This document shows positions 1-9,663 of a stretch of DNA of 64,000 nucleotides, in pieces. How positions within the stretch are numbered: the stretch's first letter is position 1; every line of letters starts with the position of its first letter. Source of the DNA: Chloroflexota bacterium (GTDB lineage Bacteria > Chloroflexota > Anaerolineae > 4572-78 > J111); contig BOKF01000001.1 in assembly GCA_016860845.1 (NCBI GenBank), positions 1-64,000 of the forward strand. Direction: 5' to 3'. Both the position numbers and the translations under genes were made by a program. Below the pieces are notes generated by a model, which did not search any database, had not been told where the DNA came from, and was given only the letters and a program-made list of their open reading frames with translations.

Positions 1-99
1 TATGGCTTGCGTAACTTAGTACACTTTTTTCAGCGCCTTTTTCTTGATCTCGAAGGCTACCGCCTTTTTACTGCTCCTGGTGCACCCTACTATATCTAG
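1..99 (+). CDS. Possible 3' end of a CDS cut by the window edge
   Basis: Frame 1 is open from the first base to a TAG at 97-99 and encodes 32 residues ending in TAPGAPYYI. Codon choice is unremarkable. The reading cannot be extended to the left, so the family is unknown. A second short open stretch in another frame follows (about 99-182, with ISEILDEPGVFLARYFGLP), so a decayed gene is also possible. The rest of the 429-base spacer up to the first protease holds a hairpin repeat and otherwise nothing I recognise. Confidence 0.3.
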   Translation, partial: YGLRNLVHFFQRLFLDLEGYRLFTAPGAPYYI

Positions 100-338
100 T
101 GGGTATCTCGGAAATTCTGGATGAACCTGGAGTATTTCTGGCTCGTTATTTTGGCCTGCCAATTCCCGCAGGGACTTCTGGCTGAGGGCAAGACGATAGC
201 AATGCTCAGTTGCCTTGATTTCTAATATACCTCTAACATCGGTTTAACTTTGCTCTAATCTGCTGCTTCTAGAATTAAGCCGAAAATAATCATGAAACCG
301 ATTATGTGTAATTAATCAATCGCGCCTTTTTTTAGAGA

Positions 339-390
339 CGTGTTGCGTGTTGCGTAGTCCGTAAACGGAACACGCAGGGCGCAATACGAA
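339..390. repeat. Period-7 hairpin repeat, TTGCGTG unit
   Basis: The left arm iterates GTGTTGCGTGTTGCGTA and the right arm carries the complementary ACACGCA and GCAATACG words around TCCGTAAACGGA. The same unit appears at 24841-24892, 38900-38953 and 44609-44664. It lies directly upstream of the protease start. Confidence 0.75.
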
Positions 391-429
391 TATTGGATTA
401 ATACCAGAGCACCAAGGAGGAATCTAGAA

Positions 430-1731
430 ATGAACCAAAACCCATCTTTCTCAGTCAAACTTTTGACGATTGGCTTGACGGCCCTGCTCTTACTCGCCAT
501 GCTGGGCTCTTTTGCCGGTGGGGTCATACTCGCTCCCTACCTGAACGACAGTGCCCAGGCAGCCCCACTTCTGCCGGCCAGGAGTGACCTGCCCGCCGTG
601 ACCGCGCCCGCGGCCCAAACGGGCGATATTTTGGCTACTTATGAAGAGGCTTTGAGCCAGCTTTATCAGAATACAGTCCCATCGGTGGTCAGCATCAGAG
701 TTACCCAGAAAATTGAAGCTGATACCAGCATGCCCAACCCCTTTGGGTTTGACCACCCTGACATCCCCGGACAGCCACAGGATGAGCCGTCACCCCGCGA
801 ATTTTTTAACCGCGGCCTGGGGACCGGCTTTGTCTGGGACACCGAGGGACATATTGTGACGAACGACCACGTTGTCGCCGATGCCAGCGATGTCGAGGTT
901 ATTTTTGCGGATGGAACATCGGCCAAGGCTGAAGTGCTTGGCACCGACCCCAACTCCGACTTAGCCGTTATCAAAGTAGATATGCCTGCTTCAGAATTGA
1001 AACCGGTGACTCTGGGTGACAGCGACCAGGTCGAGGTTGGCCAACTGACCATTGCCATCGGCAACCCGTTTGGGCAGGAGTTTACGATGACCAGCGGGAT
1101 TGTCAGCGCGGTTGGGCGGACCATCCGCAGCGGCAACTCTGCTTTCTCGATCCCCAAGGCCATCCAGACCGATGCTTCGATCAATCCCGGCAATTCGGGT
1201 GGCCCGCTGCTCGACCGAACCGGGGCGGTCATTGGTATCAACAGCCAAATTATAAGCCGGACCGGGGTCAACAACGGTATTGGGTTTGCCGTACCGGTCA
1301 ACACGGCCAAACAAATCGTGCCGACCTTGATCAGAGGTGAAGATTACGAGTATGCCTGGCTGGGCATCAGCGGCGGCAGCTTAACCCTGGAAGTGGCCGA
1401 TTTGATGAAGCTGCCGGAGGGAACGCAGGGAGTGCTGGTCATTGATGTAACCCAGGATGGCCCCGCCGACAAGGCTGGCCTGGTCGGCAGCGACAAGACG
1501 CTGACGGTAGACGGCGAGGAGTACCAGCTTGGCGGCGATTTGATCACCGCGATCAACGGCCAGCCGATCAGGGAGATGGATGAATTAATCGGCTATCTCC
1601 TTGAAAAAACCCAACCCGGCGACACGGTCCAGCTTGATGTCATTCACCCCGATGGGCAGCAAGAAACGGTCAGCGTAACCCTGGGGGTTCGCCCCAGCGC
1701 CGAAGATCTGATCCAGTCTTCGGTAAAATAG
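430..1731 (+). CDS. Membrane-anchored HtrA/DegP-like serine protease (S1C) with PDZ domain
   Basis: This 433-residue protein is an envelope protease of the trypsin-like S1C family, expected to degrade or process misfolded extracytoplasmic proteins. Residues about 9-36 form a single N-terminal membrane anchor. The catalytic triad is visible as His147 (TNDHVV), Asp177 (NSDLAV) and Ser256 (GNSGGP). One PDZ domain occupies about 310-430. The start is fixed by AAGGAGGA nine bases before the ATG. A second, shorter paralogue follows 270 bases downstream, so the pair probably arose by duplication and may have different substrates. Function is assigned from conserved motifs; the substrate is unknown. 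Confidence 0.93.
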   Translation: MNQNPSFSVKLLTIGLTALLLLAMLGSFAGGVILAPYLNDSAQAAPLLPARSDLPAVTAPAAQTGDILATYEEALSQLYQNTVPSVVSIRVTQKIEADTSMPNPFGFDHPDIPGQPQDEPSPREFFNRGLGTGFVWDTEGHIVTNDHVVADASDVEVIFADGTSAKAEVLGTDPNSDLAVIKVDMPASELKPVTLGDSDQVEVGQLTIAIGNPFGQEFTMTSGIVSAVGRTIRSGNSAFSIPKAIQTDASINPGNSGGPLLDRTGAVIGINSQIISRTGVNNGIGFAVPVNTAKQIVPTLIRGEDYEYAWLGISGGSLTLEVADLMKLPEGTQGVLVIDVTQDGPADKAGLVGSDKTLTVDGEEYQLGGDLITAINGQPIREMDELIGYLLEKTQPGDTVQLDVIHPDGQQETVSVTLGVRPSAEDLIQSSVK

Positions 1732-1744
1732 TCACATCAGGACT

Positions 1745-1780
1745 AAATAGGGCAGAGACACTCCTTTGCCCTATTTTTTA
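1745..1780. terminator. Rho-independent terminator after the first protease
   Basis: AAATAGGGCA pairs with TGCCCTATTT across a 12-base loop and is followed by a T-rich run. It lies 14 bases after the protease stop. Confidence 0.8.
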
Positions 1781-1808
1781 TTCTTTGCCAGCGGGGCTTT
1801 GGGTAATC

Positions 1809-1841
1809 AGACCTGACAGGTTTAAAAAACCTGTCAGGTCT
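1809..1841. repeat. Perfect 15-bp inverted repeat (AGACCTGACAGGTTT)
   Basis: AGACCTGACAGGTTT and its exact reverse complement are separated by three bases. Similar ACCTGACAGG palindromes are, from memory, dispersed in many environmental bacterial genomes. No second copy was seen in this window. Confidence 0.8.
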
Positions 1842-2004
1842 CCTGGGGCAAACCCTGGGGCTTTTGACTTCTATACTTTTCGCCTTTTTTTATGTATAAT
1901 AGACATAAGCTTCAAAAACTGATCGGATTTGCTAACGCAGTAGCCCTCCCCTTCTTCCTCGTCAAAGTCCAAGTTTTTTATCCACTTCAGCCCAAGGAGG
2001 CAAG

Positions 2005-3144
2005 ATGATATCTTCACGCAACAGAAGTTCGACCTGGTTAGCCGGGTGTTTAGTGGTGGCGGTCTGTTTGCTGATTGGCGCAGCCATAGGCAGTTTAGCG
2101 GGGTATGTGGTGGCGGCCAGAGTGCTTGGACCAGCAGCGGCAGCCAATCCTGGCTCGGTATTGGTTCAGCCGGTTCCGGCGGGGTTGATTGTCTCCACTC
2201 CATCCAGCTCGGGGGGGAGTGCGCCGCAAGAGATTATCATCAACGACCAATCTTCTTCGGTAGGAGCGGTAGCCCAGGTGCTGCCCGCCGTTGTCACCGT
2301 TATCGCCCAGGATTTGCAGGGTATTGGCAGCGGCTCAGGCGTTTTTATCAGCAGCGATGGCTATGTGGTCACCAACAACCATGTCGTCGAAGGCGCAGGG
2401 GAACTGATCGTGATCTATGCCCAGGGCGGGCGCGCCCCGGCCAAGCTGGTCGGCACGGCCCCTGACTTTGATCTGGCCGTACTCAAGGTGGATGGCCTCG
2501 TCCCGGGGGTGGCCGCGTGGGGCGACTCCAGCGAGCTGCCGCTTGGCGCGCACGTACTGGCTATTGGTTCGGCGCTGGGGGAATACCAAAATACAGTGAC
2601 CAGCGGGGTATTGAGCGGATTTAATCGCGAATTGGGAGATTTGCGCGGGCTGCTGCAAACCGACGCGGCCATCAACAGCGGCAACAGCGGCGGCCCGCTG
2701 ATTAACCTGGCCGGGCAAATTGTCGGCATTAATACAGCGGTAGTGCGAGGTGACGGCTTTTCCGCCGGAGCCGAAGGGTTGGGCTTTGCCATCCCCAGCA
2801 ATGTAGCCGAAAAGGTAGTCCGGCGGCTGATTGAAAGCGGCGATGCCCGGCCTTCTTTCCTGGGCATTCAATACAAAGAGCTGAACCCGCAATTGGCCAA
2901 CGAGCAGCAATTGACCATTACCCAGGGCGCGCTGCTGCAAGAGGTCGTCAACGGCTCGCCGGCGGCCCTGGCCGGCCTGCAAGCGGGGGATGTGATTGTG
3001 GGGGTCAACGGCCAGGCGCTGGATGATCGTCACCCGCTGGTCAGCCTGCTGGTCGAGTACGTGGCCGGTGAAACCGTTACTTTGGACATTCAGCGCGCGG
3101 GCCAGACGTTTCAAACCCAATTGACATTGGGTGAGCGAGCATGA
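2005..3144 (+). CDS. Second HtrA-like serine protease (S1C) with PDZ domain
   Basis: This 379-residue paralogue of the preceding protease has an N-terminal membrane segment at about 12-38 followed by a low-complexity Ser/Pro linker. The triad is His126 (TNNHVV), Asp156 (FDLAVL) and Ser228 (GNSGGP). A PDZ domain at about 285-375 contains GLQAGDVIVGVNG. AAGGAGG sits four bases before the ATG. It is expected to act outside the cytoplasmic membrane. It differs from the first copy by a shorter protease-domain insert and no proline-rich loop before the His motif, which suggests divergence after duplication rather than redundancy. Confidence 0.92.
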   Translation: MISSRNRSSTWLAGCLVVAVCLLIGAAIGSLAGYVVAARVLGPAAAANPGSVLVQPVPAGLIVSTPSSSGGSAPQEIIINDQSSSVGAVAQVLPAVVTVIAQDLQGIGSGSGVFISSDGYVVTNNHVVEGAGELIVIYAQGGRAPAKLVGTAPDFDLAVLKVDGLVPGVAAWGDSSELPLGAHVLAIGSALGEYQNTVTSGVLSGFNRELGDLRGLLQTDAAINSGNSGGPLINLAGQIVGINTAVVRGDGFSAGAEGLGFAIPSNVAEKVVRRLIESGDARPSFLGIQYKELNPQLANEQQLTITQGALLQEVVNGSPAALAGLQAGDVIVGVNGQALDDRHPLVSLLVEYVAGETVTLDIQRAGQTFQTQLTLGERA

Positions 3145-3148
3145 GAAA

Positions 3149-3217
3149 TGGAAGGTTGGAAGACTGGAAGGTTGGATTTTTACCCATCTTCCAAGTCCTC
3201 GATTCTTCCAGCCTTCC
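3149..3217. repeat. Period-7 hairpin repeat, TGGAAG unit
   Basis: Iterated GGAAGGTTGGAAGACTGGAA forms one arm and CTTCCAAG, CTTCCAGCCTTCC the other. Related copies are at 23222-23287 and 58166-58226. Confidence 0.75.
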
Positions 3218-3274
3218 TCCCAATATGACTTCGGGCACTACCCCATATGACTCCGGCTGTGGTACAATGCCGGT

Positions 3275-3555
3275 ATGTTGTGGAAGCTGCTTTTTCCCCA
3301 CCGCGAAATTGCCCTCAAACTCAACCTGGTCGAAGGCACGGTTAAAAATTACGTCACCACTATCCTACAAAAAAGTGCGACCGCGACCGCACCCAGGCGG
3401 CCCTGCGGGCGCAAGAGTTGGGGCTGTTGTACGAGAGAACGACGCTGGTCGCTATCTTTGTCATTCTCCTGCTCTTGCTGGGGCGACAAACTGCTACTCG
3501 CCCAAGAACCTGGCGCGTTCGCCAGCAGTCAGCTCGCGGTGAATGTTTGCCTTAG
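3275..3555 (+). pseudogene. Remnant of a NarL/LuxR-type response-regulator DNA-binding domain
   Basis: From 3299 the frame of the ATG at 3275 reads REIALKLNLVEGTVKNYV then TTILQK, the recognition-helix region of a LuxR/NarL HTH domain. At the A6 run near 3370 the match jumps to another frame, which reads DRDRTQAALRAQELGLL, the usual C-terminus of such regulators. This frame then runs through a hydrophobic tail to a TAG at 3553. The receiver domain and first half of the HTH are missing. It is therefore a 5'-truncated and frameshifted gene, not an active regulator. Its tail overlaps the 3' end of the convergent WD40 gene. Confidence 0.8.
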
Positions 3556-6500
3556 CCAGGTCCAGAACTTCCTGGAAGTCGGTCTGGAAAATGCGCACCA
3601 CGCCGTCGGTGGAGGCGGTGGCCAGCCGGTCATCGCCGGGCCGCCAGGCGACGCTCCACACCCCGCCTTGATGGCCGGTCAGGGTGGCAATAACCTGGCT
3701 GCTTTTAACGTCCCAAATTCGGGCCGAGCCGTCGTCGGAGGCGGTGGCCAGTTGAGTGCCGTCGCTGTTCCAGGCCACCCGGTTGACCGGTTTTTCGTGG
3801 TTGAGGACGGCCACGGTTTTGCCGCCGGCCAGCTCCCAAATCCGCACGCTGGTATCCTGGGAGGCCGAGGCCAGAAACTGTTGATCCGGGCTAAAGGCAA
3901 TGCTCCAGACCAAATCCTCGTGCCCGGCCAATGTCTGCGCCTTTTCACCCGTGGCTATATTCCAGAGAATAATTGTCTGATCCGACGAACTCGAAGCCAG
4001 TTTGGAGCCGTCCGCATTAAAAGCCAGGCCCAGCACGCTCCGGCTGTGTCCTTTCAACGCTGCTTTTAACCGGCCGGTTTCGACATCCCACAAACGAATG
4101 TCTCTGTCCCGCCCGCCGCTGGCCAGGATTTTGCCGTCGTGACTCCAGGCGGTCTGGTAGACCAGCTCGGTGTGGCCGGTCAAAACCTTGACTTCCTGGA
4201 GCGTAACCGCGCTCCATAAACGCACCGTTTTATCGGCGGAAGTAGTGGCCAGTTTGGTCCCATCGAGGCTCCAGGTGACACTCTGAATTGTGTCGCTGTG
4301 ACCGGGCAAGGTCTGGACCCGGGACTGCGCCTCGGATTGCGCCGGCGAGGCAAACTGCCACAAGTGAACCAGCTTGTCATCTCCCACCGAAGCCAGGATC
4401 GTGCCGGCCGGGTTCCAGGCCACGTCTTTTACTTCGCCCACGTGGCCGGTCAGAGCGACCAGCGCCGGGCTGTCTATCGTGTCCCAGATACGGGCCGTGC
4501 CATCCCTGGAAGCCGAAAGGAGCTGGCCGGGGTTAACCGGGCTCCAGGCAGTCGCCCAGACCCAATCGGTATGGCCGGTCAATGTTGTCAAAGGGCGGCC
4601 GGTTTCGATATCCCAGAGGATCACTTTAGTATCGTCAGAAGACGAGGCCAGCCAGCGGCCGTTGGGGTGCCAGGTGACGCTGCGGACCCAACTGGTATGA
4701 CCAATCAGCACGTCTACAATATGCCCCTCTTCCGTATCCCAGATGCGCACGGTTCCATCGGCGCCGCCGGTTGCCAGGCGAGTTCCGGCGGCATTCCAGC
4801 CCAGGCTGACGACATCGCCCTGGTGGCCGCTCAAGCGAGTCTCAATCGCCATCGCCGCCGCATCCCAAATCAATACCTCGCCGGCTTTGCCGACGCTGGC
4901 AAACTTTTTGCCGTCAGGCCGCCACTCGATGTCCCACAGCTCGTTATACGTGGCCTCAGGGGTTTTGAGCAAGCGCCGAGTATCCACGTCCCACAATTTT
5001 ATCTTTTTGTCGGTTTCGTGGCTCAACACCTGTGTTCCGGCGGGGTCCCAAACAGCCCGGTAGACACCCGCGCTGGCGGCGCCCTTGAACACACCCACCT
5101 CTTTGCCCTGGGCGACATCCCACAAGCGCAGCGACTCGTCGGGCTGGTCGCCGCGAGAGGTAGAGATGAGGTAAGTGCCCTGCGGGTTAAAGCGAATATC
5201 CTCAACCGGGTTGACATGCCCCTGCAAGGTGGTCAAGAGGGTATGGGCCTGGGCATCCCAGATTTGAATCGTCCCGTTCTCCAGGCCGAGGGCTATGGTC
5301 CGGCCATCGGCGCTCCAATCGCCGGAGAGAATGACGTCCCCGCTGGCAAGGGCCTGCCAGGGTCGGATATTGGGCAGCACCTGGCGCAGTGTATCCCTGA
5401 TTTCTAGGCTATCACCGGCTTTTTGGTTGGCCTGTAAGGCCAGCAGCAGGCTCAGTTCCGAGTCAATGGGCAGAATATTGACTGCATCGGCGGCCAAACG
5501 GCGGCCCTCGGCAATGCGGCGGGCTTCCTCAGCCTCGACTCTGCGCACAATGGCCCGCCAGGTGGTGAAACTCAAAATGGCAATGATCACCGCCGCAATA
5601 AGCGCCACCCGGCGCAGCCAGCGATACTTGGCCGCCCGGCTCTGGCGCAGCAGGGCTTTGGCCTCGTCGTTCAGCACCAAAAAGCTTTCCTGGCTGTGGA
5701 TGATGTCGTACTTGTCGCGGCTTAACAGGGTTTGGTAGCGCCGGAACGACTCGATCTCGCGGTCCAACAACTCCTGGGCGGCCTTTTGGGCCTGCACCTC
5801 GGGGTCCACTTCAATCTCAGACAGCAGGTAATCGTGGGCCAGTTCGTAAGCGGCCACCCGGCTTTCCTCATCCTCTTCAACCCGCACCAGGCGGCCCTCG
5901 ACCAGTTGCTCCAAAACGTCGTTGAGGCTTTGGGCGCTGGTCAGATAAAGGGCCAGGGTTGCGGCCAGTTCGTCACGTTTGCGGCGGATACGGCGGCGGT
6001 CGGACGAAACCAGGGCCATGAGCAACTGCCGGGCCAGTTCGCGCTCTTTGTCGCTCAAGTTGCGCTTCAGCACCCGATTCAGGTGGCTGCGCAGAATGCC
6101 TCTGGCTCCTCCCTCGTCTTCGTACATCTGTAAAGTAATGACGGGCGCCAAGTCGGGAGTGGCGGCGCGCTGCTCCTGAAGCTGCTCAAACAGGGCCGAG
6201 CAGACCAGTTGGATGTGGGGCGGAGCGACCTCGCCGGGGGAGCCGTCGGCATTGGTCCCCAGGTCGGCCAGCAGTTTCTGGATCAGCGCCGGTTCGTAGG
6301 TCACATTGCGCTGTTTGGCCGGTTCGACGATGACCTCGGTCGCTTCGGCATAGTTCAGGGCGCGGAGAAGATAATCGTTGGCAAACGGGTTCTTGATCTG
6401 GGGGCGGAAAGTGGCCAGGTTGCCAAAGTATTCTTTGCGCATGGCCAGCACCCAGCGCACCCGCAGGCTTTCATCTTCCAGACATTCCGCCAGTTGGGTG

Positions 6501-7405
6501 ACGAACTCCTGCCGGTTGGTCTCGTCAAGCTGAGTAAAAAATTCCTCAAATTGATCCAGAAAAAGATACAGGTAGCTGTTGTTGCCCAAAACCTGGGTCA
6601 CTTTGTGCAGAAAAGTATGGAGCGAAGCCTGGGCCAGCCCCGGCGTTTGATCGAGGTTGGGCAGGATGGCTCGCTTGACGGCCAGGGCTGGGTTGACGTT
6701 CCAGGGGCGGAGGTGCAGAGGCAAATCCCCCATGCTCAACAGGCGCGAGGCCAGGCCGGCTTGCAGCAGCGAGGTTTTACCCGCGCCCGACTCGGCGTGC
6801 AGGACGGTGAGCGGGTTGCGCTGCATGCGGTCGAGCATGTGCTCAATGGCCTGGCTGCGGCCATAAAAGAGGGCGGCATCCTCCAGGCGGTAATCGAGCA
6901 GGGATTTGTAGGGATTGCTGAAGGCACCGGCCTGAGGTTTTTGCGCCACCACCTGCTGCAAACGGGTCGCCAGGGTGACAACCGCTTCGGCCAGCAGGGC
7001 TTGCTCCTGGTCGCGCTGTTTCCTGGCTTCTTCCACCGCCGAGAGGGCCTGGTTGACAATCAGCTTGGCCCCGGTGCCGATGGCTACGTAACTGCCTTCG
7101 ATATCGCCGACATTGATGCCGGTTCCCACCGCCAGGTTCAGCCGGTCAAGTTCCCCGGCCAGCTCGTCGGGGGAGAGGGCGCCGGCCAGGGTGTCGTTGA
7201 TCAGGTCTATGGCGGTCAGGTGGTCGTCAATCTGGTTGGTCAGCTCCAGGGGTGCATTGCCGCCATACTTGGCCTCTCGTTCGCGCAGGTTGTTGAGGTT
7301 TTTATGCAGCGTGACAAGCTGCTCTTGGAGGTCGCTAATGGTTTCCGGGTCGAGTTCGGCGTTGGGCGCCTCAATAGGAAGGTCAGGTTGAGATGTATTT
7401 TCCAT
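3494..7405 (-). CDS. nSTAND NTPase with transmembrane segment and 14 WD40 repeats
   Basis: This 1303-residue protein is a signal-transducing STAND NTPase. Residues 20-150 are a coiled-coil-rich N-terminal part with an IEGSYVAIGTGAKLIVNQ element. The P-loop ESGAGKTS (Lys210) and Walker B LFLDQFEEFF (281-290) mark the NTPase. A membrane helix lies at about 594-615. From about 680 to the end I count 14 WD40 units (LWD/IWD endings), enough for two seven-bladed propellers. It is 50 bases downstream of the Ser/Thr kinase gene and probably cotranscribed. Such proteins sense a ligand through the propeller and oligomerise; the effector output is not evident because no nuclease, TIR or caspase domain is seen. 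Confidence 0.9.
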   Translation of the reverse strand: MENTSQPDLPIEAPNAELDPETISDLQEQLVTLHKNLNNLREREAKYGGNAPLELTNQIDDHLTAIDLINDTLAGALSPDELAGELDRLNLAVGTGINVGDIEGSYVAIGTGAKLIVNQALSAVEEARKQRDQEQALLAEAVVTLATRLQQVVAQKPQAGAFSNPYKSLLDYRLEDAALFYGRSQAIEHMLDRMQRNPLTVLHAESGAGKTSLLQAGLASRLLSMGDLPLHLRPWNVNPALAVKRAILPNLDQTPGLAQASLHTFLHKVTQVLGNNSYLYLFLDQFEEFFTQLDETNRQEFVTQLAECLEDESLRVRWVLAMRKEYFGNLATFRPQIKNPFANDYLLRALNYAEATEVIVEPAKQRNVTYEPALIQKLLADLGTNADGSPGEVAPPHIQLVCSALFEQLQEQRAATPDLAPVITLQMYEDEGGARGILRSHLNRVLKRNLSDKERELARQLLMALVSSDRRRIRRKRDELAATLALYLTSAQSLNDVLEQLVEGRLVRVEEDEESRVAAYELAHDYLLSEIEVDPEVQAQKAAQELLDREIESFRRYQTLLSRDKYDIIHSQESFLVLNDEAKALLRQSRAAKYRWLRRVALIAAVIIAILSFTTWRAIVRRVEAEEARRIAEGRRLAADAVNILPIDSELSLLLALQANQKAGDSLEIRDTLRQVLPNIRPWQALASGDVILSGDWSADGRTIALGLENGTIQIWDAQAHTLLTTLQGHVNPVEDIRFNPQGTYLISTSRGDQPDESLRLWDVAQGKEVGVFKGAASAGVYRAVWDPAGTQVLSHETDKKIKLWDVDTRRLLKTPEATYNELWDIEWRPDGKKFASVGKAGEVLIWDAAAMAIETRLSGHQGDVVSLGWNAAGTRLATGGADGTVRIWDTEEGHIVDVLIGHTSWVRSVTWHPNGRWLASSSDDTKVILWDIETGRPLTTLTGHTDWVWATAWSPVNPGQLLSASRDGTARIWDTIDSPALVALTGHVGEVKDVAWNPAGTILASVGDDKLVHLWQFASPAQSEAQSRVQTLPGHSDTIQSVTWSLDGTKLATTSADKTVRLWSAVTLQEVKVLTGHTELVYQTAWSHDGKILASGGRDRDIRLWDVETGRLKAALKGHSRSVLGLAFNADGSKLASSSSDQTIILWNIATGEKAQTLAGHEDLVWSIAFSPDQQFLASASQDTSVRIWELAGGKTVAVLNHEKPVNRVAWNSDGTQLATASDDGSARIWDVKSSQVIATLTGHQGGVWSVAWRPGDDRLATASTDGVVRIFQTDFQEVLDLAKANIHRELTAGERARFLGE

Positions 7406-7455
7406 GTTGAATCAGGCTGATAATTGCTTTAAAAATTCAGTCGGTGATTGGAATC

Positions 7456-9618
7456 TCACTTGGTCCAGCTAATTCTTTCCTCGGTCCAGCCCCGGCTGGT
7501 ATTGGTATCGCGCCCGACAAAGCCATCGGGTGAGCCTTCCATCTCAAAAAGCAGTTGTTGATCACCGCCGGTCGGGGTCATCGCCCAGATACCCCACGCC
7601 CCCCCCCGGTAGCTGGCAAAAGCCAGCACCTTACCATCGGGTGACCAGGCCGGCAGGCCGTCTTCGGCCGGGTCATCAGTAAGACGCTGCACATTAGAGC
7701 CATTGGCATCAACGATATAAATATCCCAGTTCCCCTCCTGCTGCGACATGAAAGCAATTTTCTTACCATCGGGCGAAGGGGCAGGCGCAGTATCTCGATC
7801 TGAGGAGGTTAATACCTGGATATCGGCCAGGGCAATCGTGGCGCTGCGCAGCCCCGGCGCGGTGCTGCCCCAGCCTCTAAAGACCAAGCGCCCATCAAGG
7901 CCCAGGGTGGGATACTCACCTTCGCCAATCACTACCCCCTCGGTTCGATCCTGAAAGCTACCCACCCGGATTAAACGAGATTTGCGGTCCCCGGCGCGGC
8001 GGGAAAGTAAAACAATTTCGCTGCCGTCGGGACTCCACGTCGGCAGTTGATCTTCGACAAAATTGGCGACGATGATGGAGTTAGCCCCCGAAACATTCAT
8101 CGTGGTCAACCCCCATGAGTCGAGCCGCCAGGAGTGAAAAGCGATACGCGAGCCGTCGGGGCTAAATGCCGGCTGGCTGGCGTTTTTGCGGTAGAGCCGC
8201 GTCCCGGAACCATCGGCCTGGCCGAAATAGATATCAAAATCCGTGCCGTTGAAAACCGGATAGGCAATCGTGCCGGTGAGAGATGAATTAGGGACGTTAG
8301 CGGCGGGAGCAGCAGCGGCAGTGGTCGCACGGGGGGTCGGCGTCGGAAGCGGGCTGGTGGTTGGTTCCGAGGTGGGCGTATCGGTAGCGGCAGATGTAGG
8401 TTCTTCAGTGGCGGTTGGAACTTCCACCACGGGCGTGGGCGTATCAGTGGGTGCATCGCCCAGGGATTGCACAATCAATGGGGTTGGGGTGAAAGTCGGC
8501 TCTCCCTCGGTGACGATGGCCGTTTGGGCCACCGCCTCATTGTTGCCCTCGAGGCCAAAGAGCAAGTAGGAGACGCTGCCCAAAATGAGCAGCACCACGA
8601 GCAGTCCAACCAGGCCAAACAACCAGGGCGAGACAGGCGCGGCAGATTTGCGGGGAGCGGCGGGTTTGGGAGCCGGCATGGTGGCGGTACCAGCGGCCGG
8701 TGTCCGCAGGGCCAGCCGCATGTCCTCGGCGGTTTGGAAGCGCTGGTTGGGATAAATCTCCATCGCCTGCAAAATGACCCGCTCGGTATTTTCGGTTAAC
8801 AGCGGATTGAGCCGGCGGGGCGGAGTCAACAACTCCGGATTCAGCAAGCGTTGATGGACATCCGGCGGGTAAAGATTCGTCAGCAGGTGGTACATGGTTG
8901 CGCCCAGGGCGTAGATGTCGGAGCGGGCGTCGGTATGGTCGTCGCTGCTGGCAAACTGTTCCAGCGGAGCATAGGCCGGTGTGCCGATGCCGCGTAGTTC
9001 GGCTTTGGTTTTGGGGTTGCCGCTATCCAGTAATTTCACCAGGCCAAAATCAACCAATTTAGCCTTGCCCTGGAGATTCACCCGGATATTGGCCGGCTTG
9101 ATGTCACGATGAATAATCGGCTGGGGACGCCGGTTGTGCAAATAAGCCAGCGCATCCAACACCTGGTCGCTCCAATACAGCACCGAGTCCTCCGGCTGGG
9201 GCTGCCGGGTTCGCAGCAAGGTGCTTTCGAGATCTTCTCCTTCGACATAATCCATCACCAAATACTGTCGCTCATCCTCGATGAAATAATCAGACACCTT
9301 AGGCAGACCCGGATGATCGAGCTGGCCCAGAACACTGGCTTCGGCCAAAAACTGATCCCGAGAATGGGCCTGGTATTCGGGGCCAGCGTTAGGATCGGGC
9401 CGGTTTTCCTTAATAGCACAGCGCCGGCCTACCAGGCGCTTATCTTCGGCCAGATAGACCGCTCCCATGGCCCCACAACCCAACACGCTGATAACCTGAT
9501 AGCGCCCTCCCAACGTGGTCCGATAGCCCAATAATCCCCGTAGAGGCGACGGGCAATTGCTGCATTTTTGGGCCTCATCTGGGTTATCAAAGCTGCAATT
9601 TGGGCACATTTGTGACAT
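7456..9618 (-). CDS. Ser/Thr protein kinase with zinc ribbon, membrane segment and TolB-like propeller
   Basis: The 720-residue protein begins with a zinc ribbon (Cys5, Cys8, Cys19, Cys22), then a Hanks-type kinase domain at about 38-310. Lys70 (CAIK), His170-Arg-Asp172 (HRDIKPANI) and Asp190-Phe-Gly are present, so it should be active. The glycine loop is LGCGAMGAVY, with Cys in place of the middle residue. A membrane helix lies at about 328-352, followed by a Thr/Pro linker and an extracellular TolB/WD-like propeller with repeated PSPDGKKIAFMS-type blades. The layout suggests an extracellular sensor controlling a cytosolic kinase. It precedes the nSTAND-WD40 gene in the same transcript. Confidence 0.93.
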   Translation of the reverse strand: MSQMCPNCSFDNPDEAQKCSNCPSPLRGLLGYRTTLGGRYQVISVLGCGAMGAVYLAEDKRLVGRRCAIKENRPDPNAGPEYQAHSRDQFLAEASVLGQLDHPGLPKVSDYFIEDERQYLVMDYVEGEDLESTLLRTRQPQPEDSVLYWSDQVLDALAYLHNRRPQPIIHRDIKPANIRVNLQGKAKLVDFGLVKLLDSGNPKTKAELRGIGTPAYAPLEQFASSDDHTDARSDIYALGATMYHLLTNLYPPDVHQRLLNPELLTPPRRLNPLLTENTERVILQAMEIYPNQRFQTAEDMRLALRTPAAGTATMPAPKPAAPRKSAAPVSPWLFGLVGLLVVLLILGSVSYLLFGLEGNNEAVAQTAIVTEGEPTFTPTPLIVQSLGDAPTDTPTPVVEVPTATEEPTSAATDTPTSEPTTSPLPTPTPRATTAAAAPAANVPNSSLTGTIAYPVFNGTDFDIYFGQADGSGTRLYRKNASQPAFSPDGSRIAFHSWRLDSWGLTTMNVSGANSIIVANFVEDQLPTWSPDGSEIVLLSRRAGDRKSRLIRVGSFQDRTEGVVIGEGEYPTLGLDGRLVFRGWGSTAPGLRSATIALADIQVLTSSDRDTAPAPSPDGKKIAFMSQQEGNWDIYIVDANGSNVQRLTDDPAEDGLPAWSPDGKVLAFASYRGGAWGIWAMTPTGGDQQLLFEMEGSPDGFVGRDTNTSRGWTEERISWTK

Positions 9619-9663
9619 AGGCTATCCACCAAGGAAAAAGGAACTCAACGGAACTGAGGGAAG

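Noticed and set aside
6209..7420. Plus-strand 403-residue frame opposite the nSTAND gene
   Set aside because: It is a shadow of the conserved NTPase domain on the other strand.
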